NCBI RefSeq assembly: GCF_900176165.1
Contig: NZ_FWWU01000002.1
Span: 124,001 to 188,000, forward strand
Length of the DNA stretch: 64,000 bases
Direction: 5' to 3'
From: Deinococcus hopiensis KR-140
Lineage (GTDB): Bacteria; Deinococcota; Deinococci; Deinococcales; Deinococcaceae
Part shown: one piece after another, positions 61,148 to 64,000 of the stretch
Layout: every line of letters starts with the position of its first letter
How positions within the stretch are numbered: the stretch's first letter is position 1
Made by a program: the position numbers and the translations under genes
Notes under the pieces: generated by a model
What the model saw: only the letters and a program-made list of their open reading frames with translations
Databases searched by the model: none
Told to the model about the DNA's origin: nothing

Positions 61148-61480
61148 CTACTTCAGCCACTGCACAGGGATGTTCCAGCGCTGCAACAGGGTACTGAGGA
61201 TCACCCGTCCAGAAGCCGCGTTCAGCGACAGTTTCTCTTTTTCCAGCAGGCCCGAGTATCCGCTCGCCAGCCCCGGATACTGCTTCGCCTCACCGGGTTC
61301 GAAGCTCACCACAACGGAGACGGACCCAACGTACGTGCTGGCCGCTCGAAGCTGCATCACGCCTCCGCGCACCTCTCCGTACGCGACGACCTGCGAGAGG
61401 TCGGGCGTCCACACGATCACCTTCAGGGCTCCCGCCAGCGAGAACGCCATGAACGCCAAGAGCACTCCCAGGTGTCTCAT
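61148..61480 (-). CDS. Small secreted hypothetical protein
   Basis: From the ATG at 61480 (MRHLGVLLAFMAFSLAGALK) the product is 110 residues with a signal peptide. The mature part is beta-strand rich (VIVWTPDLSQVVAYGEVRGGVMQLRAASTYVGSVSVVVSF). No motif recognised. It begins 23 bases after the winged-helix gene on the same strand, so the two form a pair. Confidence 0.65.
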   Translation of the reverse strand: MRHLGVLLAFMAFSLAGALKVIVWTPDLSQVVAYGEVRGGVMQLRAASTYVGSVSVVVSFEPGEAKQYPGLASGYSGLLEKEKLSLNAASGRVILSTLLQRWNIPVQWLK

Positions 61481-61503
61481 CCCCCGTATTCTAGGCGCGA
61501 GAA

Positions 61504-61815
61504 TCACGTGGACCTCACCTCCAGGAACGAAGGGAGCCCTGCTACAGCCGCGCCCTGTCCTGCCCGTGGCTGACGTGCCCAGGCGGCTTCGAGGGCGGCT
61601 TCCACTTCGGAGCCTTCGCCAAGTCGGTAGGAGCATTCATCGCCGTGCTTCCGTATCCGCACCAGGTCTTGTTTCACCAATTGGTCAAGCACCCGCTGCA
61701 ATCTCTCCGGAGCAGCCGGAATTCCGGCCCTGCTCAACCGGGCTTCAATATCGCAGGCCCGCTGCTCGGTGAGGGAGAGGAACAGGAGAACCTGGCTTGC
61801 AGGAAAGCGTGTCAT
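61504..61815 (-). CDS. Small winged-helix DNA-binding protein
   Basis: The 103-residue protein has a winged helix-turn-helix pattern: QVLLFLSLTEQRACDIEARLSRAGIPAAPERLQRVLDQLVKQDLVRIRKHGDECSYRLG, with the wing at KHGDECSYRLG. It resembles PadR/MarR-like or small MoxR-type regulators, and the family is uncertain. It is followed within 24 bases by the small secreted protein gene, so it may regulate that gene and itself. Confidence 0.65.
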   Translation of the reverse strand: MTRFPASQVLLFLSLTEQRACDIEARLSRAGIPAAPERLQRVLDQLVKQDLVRIRKHGDECSYRLGEGSEVEAALEAAWARQPRAGQGAAVAGLPSFLEVRST

Positions 61816-61914
61816 TGGGCTTTGTTTCTAAGCGTTCGCACTGATGACCTCCTGATTGACGGGCGAAGCGACCCTTTGGTCAGAACGGAAGAACATCCGC
61901 GGTTCCTGGCATTC

Positions 61915-62075
61915 ACAAGTTCCTAACAAGTTGTACGCGAGGTCTGAACGGGTGCCCCGCATACTTCGCTTCATGAACGGGCGCAGGACCAAGAGAAAAG
62001 GTCCGCCGCTCCTTCTCCCCCACTCCTCCGCCCCCTCCCCCCTGGTGCTCCACGCACCCCGAAAGGAAGACCAAC
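61915..62075. repeat. Leader repeat, copy 2, upstream of a DUF4397-like gene
   Basis: Near-identical to 51507-51665, including CTAACAAGTTGTACGCG, the AAGGTCCGCCGCTCCTTCTC block and the AGGAAGA ribosome site. Differences are a two-base insertion and a few substitutions. Confidence 0.8.
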
Positions 62076-62450
62076 ATGCGTACCCTCAAAGCCCTGCTCC
62101 TGTCCGCTTTCATCGCCACCACCGCCCTCACCACCAGCGCTTCCGCGACGCCCGTGTATTTCAGCAATGACGCTGGTGCCAGCGGTGTGGTGGACGTGTA
62201 CGTGGACGGCCAGCTGGTGTTCGACGACGTCTTCGCGGATTCTTCGATGATGTTCCCGAAGGAGATCACGGCCGGGAAGCACGACGTGGTGATCACGCCC
62301 AACTACCTGGCGCTCGGTGAAGCGGGCATCCTGCACGCGAGCATCACCGTGCCGGAAACGGACGGGGAGGACGGCGCTTACACGGTCACGCTGACGCCCG
62401 ACACCAATGAACTCCTGACCCTGGACCTTACCTCTGGCCACGTTGACTGA
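62076..62450 (+). CDS. Secreted DUF4397-like protein, paralog B
   Basis: The 124-residue protein has a signal peptide (MRTLKALLLSAFIATTALTTSASAT) and the same domain as the protein at 51666: VYFSNDAGASGVVDVYVDGQLVFDDVFADSSMMFP and ITAGKHDVVITPNYLALGEAGIL. The C-terminal 25 residues differ. With the shared leader this marks a recent duplication. Function unknown. Confidence 0.85.
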   Translation: MRTLKALLLSAFIATTALTTSASATPVYFSNDAGASGVVDVYVDGQLVFDDVFADSSMMFPKEITAGKHDVVITPNYLALGEAGILHASITVPETDGEDGAYTVTLTPDTNELLTLDLTSGHVD

Positions 62451-62667
62451 ACCACGAAGGCAAACGTTCTACTCCCGACCCCATTTCTAAACATAGGGGG
62501 CGCCAGTCATGTCCCTAGAGGCGGCCAAGATGAGGAGAACACGGCCTGTGTTTTGAGCCTTAGCGTTCAAACCTCACACCACAACGAAGTGAAGCACCTG
62601 TATGCCAGAGTTGCCTTATGATGACTGATCTCTTTCTCCCCCTGCGTCCTTCCCCTCGGAGCGAGGC

Positions 62668-63351
62668 ATGAAAAGCATCCTGATTGTGGAAGACAACCGT
62701 GGGGTGCGGGACATGGTCCGCGAATACCTCGAAGAGCACGGCTATCAGGTGCGGGTGGCGTCCAATGGGCAGGAAGGCCTCCTCGAAGCGCGCCACCACC
62801 GCCCGGACCTCGTGCTGCTCGACGTGATGATGCCTGGGATGGACGGCCTGGAATTCCTGCGGCGCTTTCGCACGACCGAGCATGCCCCCGTCATCTTCCT
62901 GACTGCCAAGGATACGGAACTCGACAAGGTGTTGGGCCTGGAACTGGGCGCCGACGACTACATGACCAAGCCCTTCTCGATGGCGGAGCTCCTCGCCCGC
63001 GTCCGGGCTCACCTTCGGCGAGGCGTAGAGGCCGCCCCCGTTGCGGTGCTGCGGGGTGGAGAACTGGAACTCGATCCGGCCTCCCGGACCTTCAGCGTCC
63101 GGGGGCAACGGGTGGATCTGACCCGCTCAGAGTTTGAGCTGATGTCGGCCTTTCTGCGCTCGCCCGGGCGGGTCTACTCGCGGCTGGAACTCCTCGAGCA
63201 GCTGCAGGAAGAGACCCTGGGTTCGGAGCGTACCATCGACGTGCATGTACGGAATCTCCGCGCCAAGATTGAAGTTGAGCCCGGGAAGCCCCGACTGATT
63301 GAGACGGTGTTCGGTGTGGGCTACCGGTTGAATACAGAGTTGAGCCCGTGA
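62668..63351 (+). CDS. OmpR/PhoB-family response regulator
   Basis: The 227-residue protein has the receiver domain (SILIVEDNRGVRDMVREYL, acceptor Asp in LVLLDVMMPG, Thr in VIFLTAKD, Lys in YMTKPFS) and the winged-helix output domain (VDLTRSEFELMSAFLRSPGRVYSRLELLEQ, DVHVRNLRAKIE, VFGVGYRL). All receiver catalytic residues are present. Its stop overlaps the GTG start of the histidine kinase that follows as GTGA, a normal two-component pair. Confidence 0.95.
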   Translation: MKSILIVEDNRGVRDMVREYLEEHGYQVRVASNGQEGLLEARHHRPDLVLLDVMMPGMDGLEFLRRFRTTEHAPVIFLTAKDTELDKVLGLELGADDYMTKPFSMAELLARVRAHLRRGVEAAPVAVLRGGELELDPASRTFSVRGQRVDLTRSEFELMSAFLRSPGRVYSRLELLEQLQEETLGSERTIDVHVRNLRAKIEVEPGKPRLIETVFGVGYRLNTELSP

Positions 63352-64000
63352 AGCGGCCGTTCTGGCAGACCCTCGCCTGGCGGTTCATGCTGGCGTTCGT
63401 GCTCGTCAGCGCGGTTACGCTGGGAACGGTGGGGTTCATCTCTGCGGCCTCCACCCGTTCGCAGTTCAGCGCGCTGCTGGGCGAACAGGCACGTGAGAAC
63501 ATCGCAGGTCAGGTGCAAACGTACGTGGAGAAGAGCGGCACCCTGATGGGGTTCGTTCCTACGTCACCGGACAACAAGGGAGGGTTCAATGGGCCTCCCC
63601 CCACGGGGTCTACCGGCATGGACCGCGGATTTCGTAGTCCCTGGTTGGTCCTGGACCTACAGCGCCGTGCCGTGTTCTCCACGCGTGACGTGCCGCAGGG
63701 GAATCAAGTGGCTGGGCGACCAGAAACACCCATCACGGTGAACAACACGGTGGTGGGATATCTGGTGCCCTCGGGGATGCAGGCGCGCCCAGACCGACGG
63801 AGCGCGGAGTTTCTCGCCAACACGTACAGGGCGATCGCATGGTCCATGATGGGTGCGACGGCCCTGGCAGTATTGATGGGCCTGCTGCTGTCACGTACCC
63901 TCCTCAAACCGCTCAGGCAACTGCAGGTGGGGATTCAGGCCCTTCAGCGGGGTGAAGCCCCAAGTGCCGTCGGGACCACCCGCAGGGATGAGTTCGGCGA
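63348..64000 (+). CDS. Sensor histidine kinase, 5' part (runs off the window)
   Basis: The gene begins at a GTG overlapping the regulator stop and runs beyond 64000. Visible are a TM segment (WRFMLAFVLVSAVTLGTVGFI), an extracytoplasmic stretch of about 120 residues (QVQTYVEKSG, WLVLDLQRRAVF), a second TM (AIAWSMMGATALAVLMGLLL) and the HAMP start (SRTLLKPLRQLQVGIQAL). The kinase core is outside the window. It senses envelope signals and probably acts on the OmpR protein. Confidence 0.88.
   Translation, partial: MKRPFWQTLAWRFMLAFVLVSAVTLGTVGFISAASTRSQFSALLGEQARENIAGQVQTYVEKSGTLMGFVPTSPDNKGGFNGPPPTGSTGMDRGFRSPWLVLDLQRRAVFSTRDVPQGNQVAGRPETPITVNNTVVGYLVPSGMQARPDRRSAEFLANTYRAIAWSMMGATALAVLMGLLLSRTLLKPLRQLQVGIQALQRGEAPSAVGTTRRDEFG

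Noticed and set aside
1..64000. CRISPR arrays, tRNA and rRNA genes, replication or partition functions, toxin-antitoxin pairs
   Set aside because: No repeat-spacer pattern, cloverleaf, rRNA segment, rep/par motif or paired small genes of these types was found on reading either strand.

Overview
The window is GC-rich bacterial DNA that reads as Deinococcus (Deinococcota), probably a secondary replicon or an accessory region of the chromosome. The evidence is indirect: codon use, many Deinococcus-type secreted lipoproteins, duplicated globins, a BTAD/AAA regulator, and MacAB and two TolC-like genes in an organism with an outer envelope layer. No rRNA, tRNA, CRISPR array, replication origin or partition gene was seen. 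Gene decay, small duplications and insertion sequences are frequent.

Layout. 1-10 kb: a small lipoprotein, a cysteine hydrolase (isochorismatase fold), a decayed subtilisin remnant, an ABC-F ATPase, a flavin monooxygenase-like enzyme, a histidine phosphatase and a GH1-like glycosidase. 9.6-12.7 kb: a TetR regulator divergent from an F420-reductase-like oxidoreductase, then a GlsB/YeaQ membrane protein. 13-18 kb: three secreted proteins (TPR protein, carboxypeptidase-regulatory-like lipoprotein, FN3 lipoprotein). 18.2-26 kb: a decayed BTAD N-terminus, an intact 1182-residue BTAD/AAA/TPR regulator coupled by ATGA overlap to a globin, and a second globin next to an amidohydrolase. 26.5-33.7 kb: a large lipoprotein, a PAS/GAF histidine kinase with a MITE at its stop codon, and a DMT exporter.

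33.8-42.5 kb is a mobile-element zone: a decayed integrase copy, a serine-recombinase remnant, a frameshifted IS4-like element with terminal repeats and target duplication, a fasciclin gene and a VanW gene, an intact tyrosine integrase, an IS66 remnant and a frameshifted IS701-like element. 42.5-45.2 kb holds two iron-type substrate-binding proteins; only the last codons of a FecCD permease survive between them. 46.3-49 kb holds a GntR regulator divergent from an M20 peptidase and a diaminopropionate ammonia-lyase-like gene, followed by a deletion scar joining two truncated genes.

49-51.4 kb encodes ApbE, a DUF2271 protein and a PepSY membrane protein: a probable flavinylated extracytoplasmic electron-transfer module, with a candidate FMN-attachment motif in the DUF2271 protein. 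51.6-64 kb holds two DUF4397-like secreted paralogs with nearly identical 160-bp leaders, TatA, a tightly coupled TolC-TolC-MacA-MacB(ATPase)-MacB(permease)-secreted protein operon, a broken and an unusual receiver protein, a secreted protein with an internal repeat, a small winged-helix/secreted pair, and an OmpR/histidine-kinase pair that runs off the right edge. No complete new defence or CRISPR-like system was recognised. The observations most worth following are the flavinylation cluster, the BTAD-globin coupling, the MITE family and the receiver-lipobox fusion.
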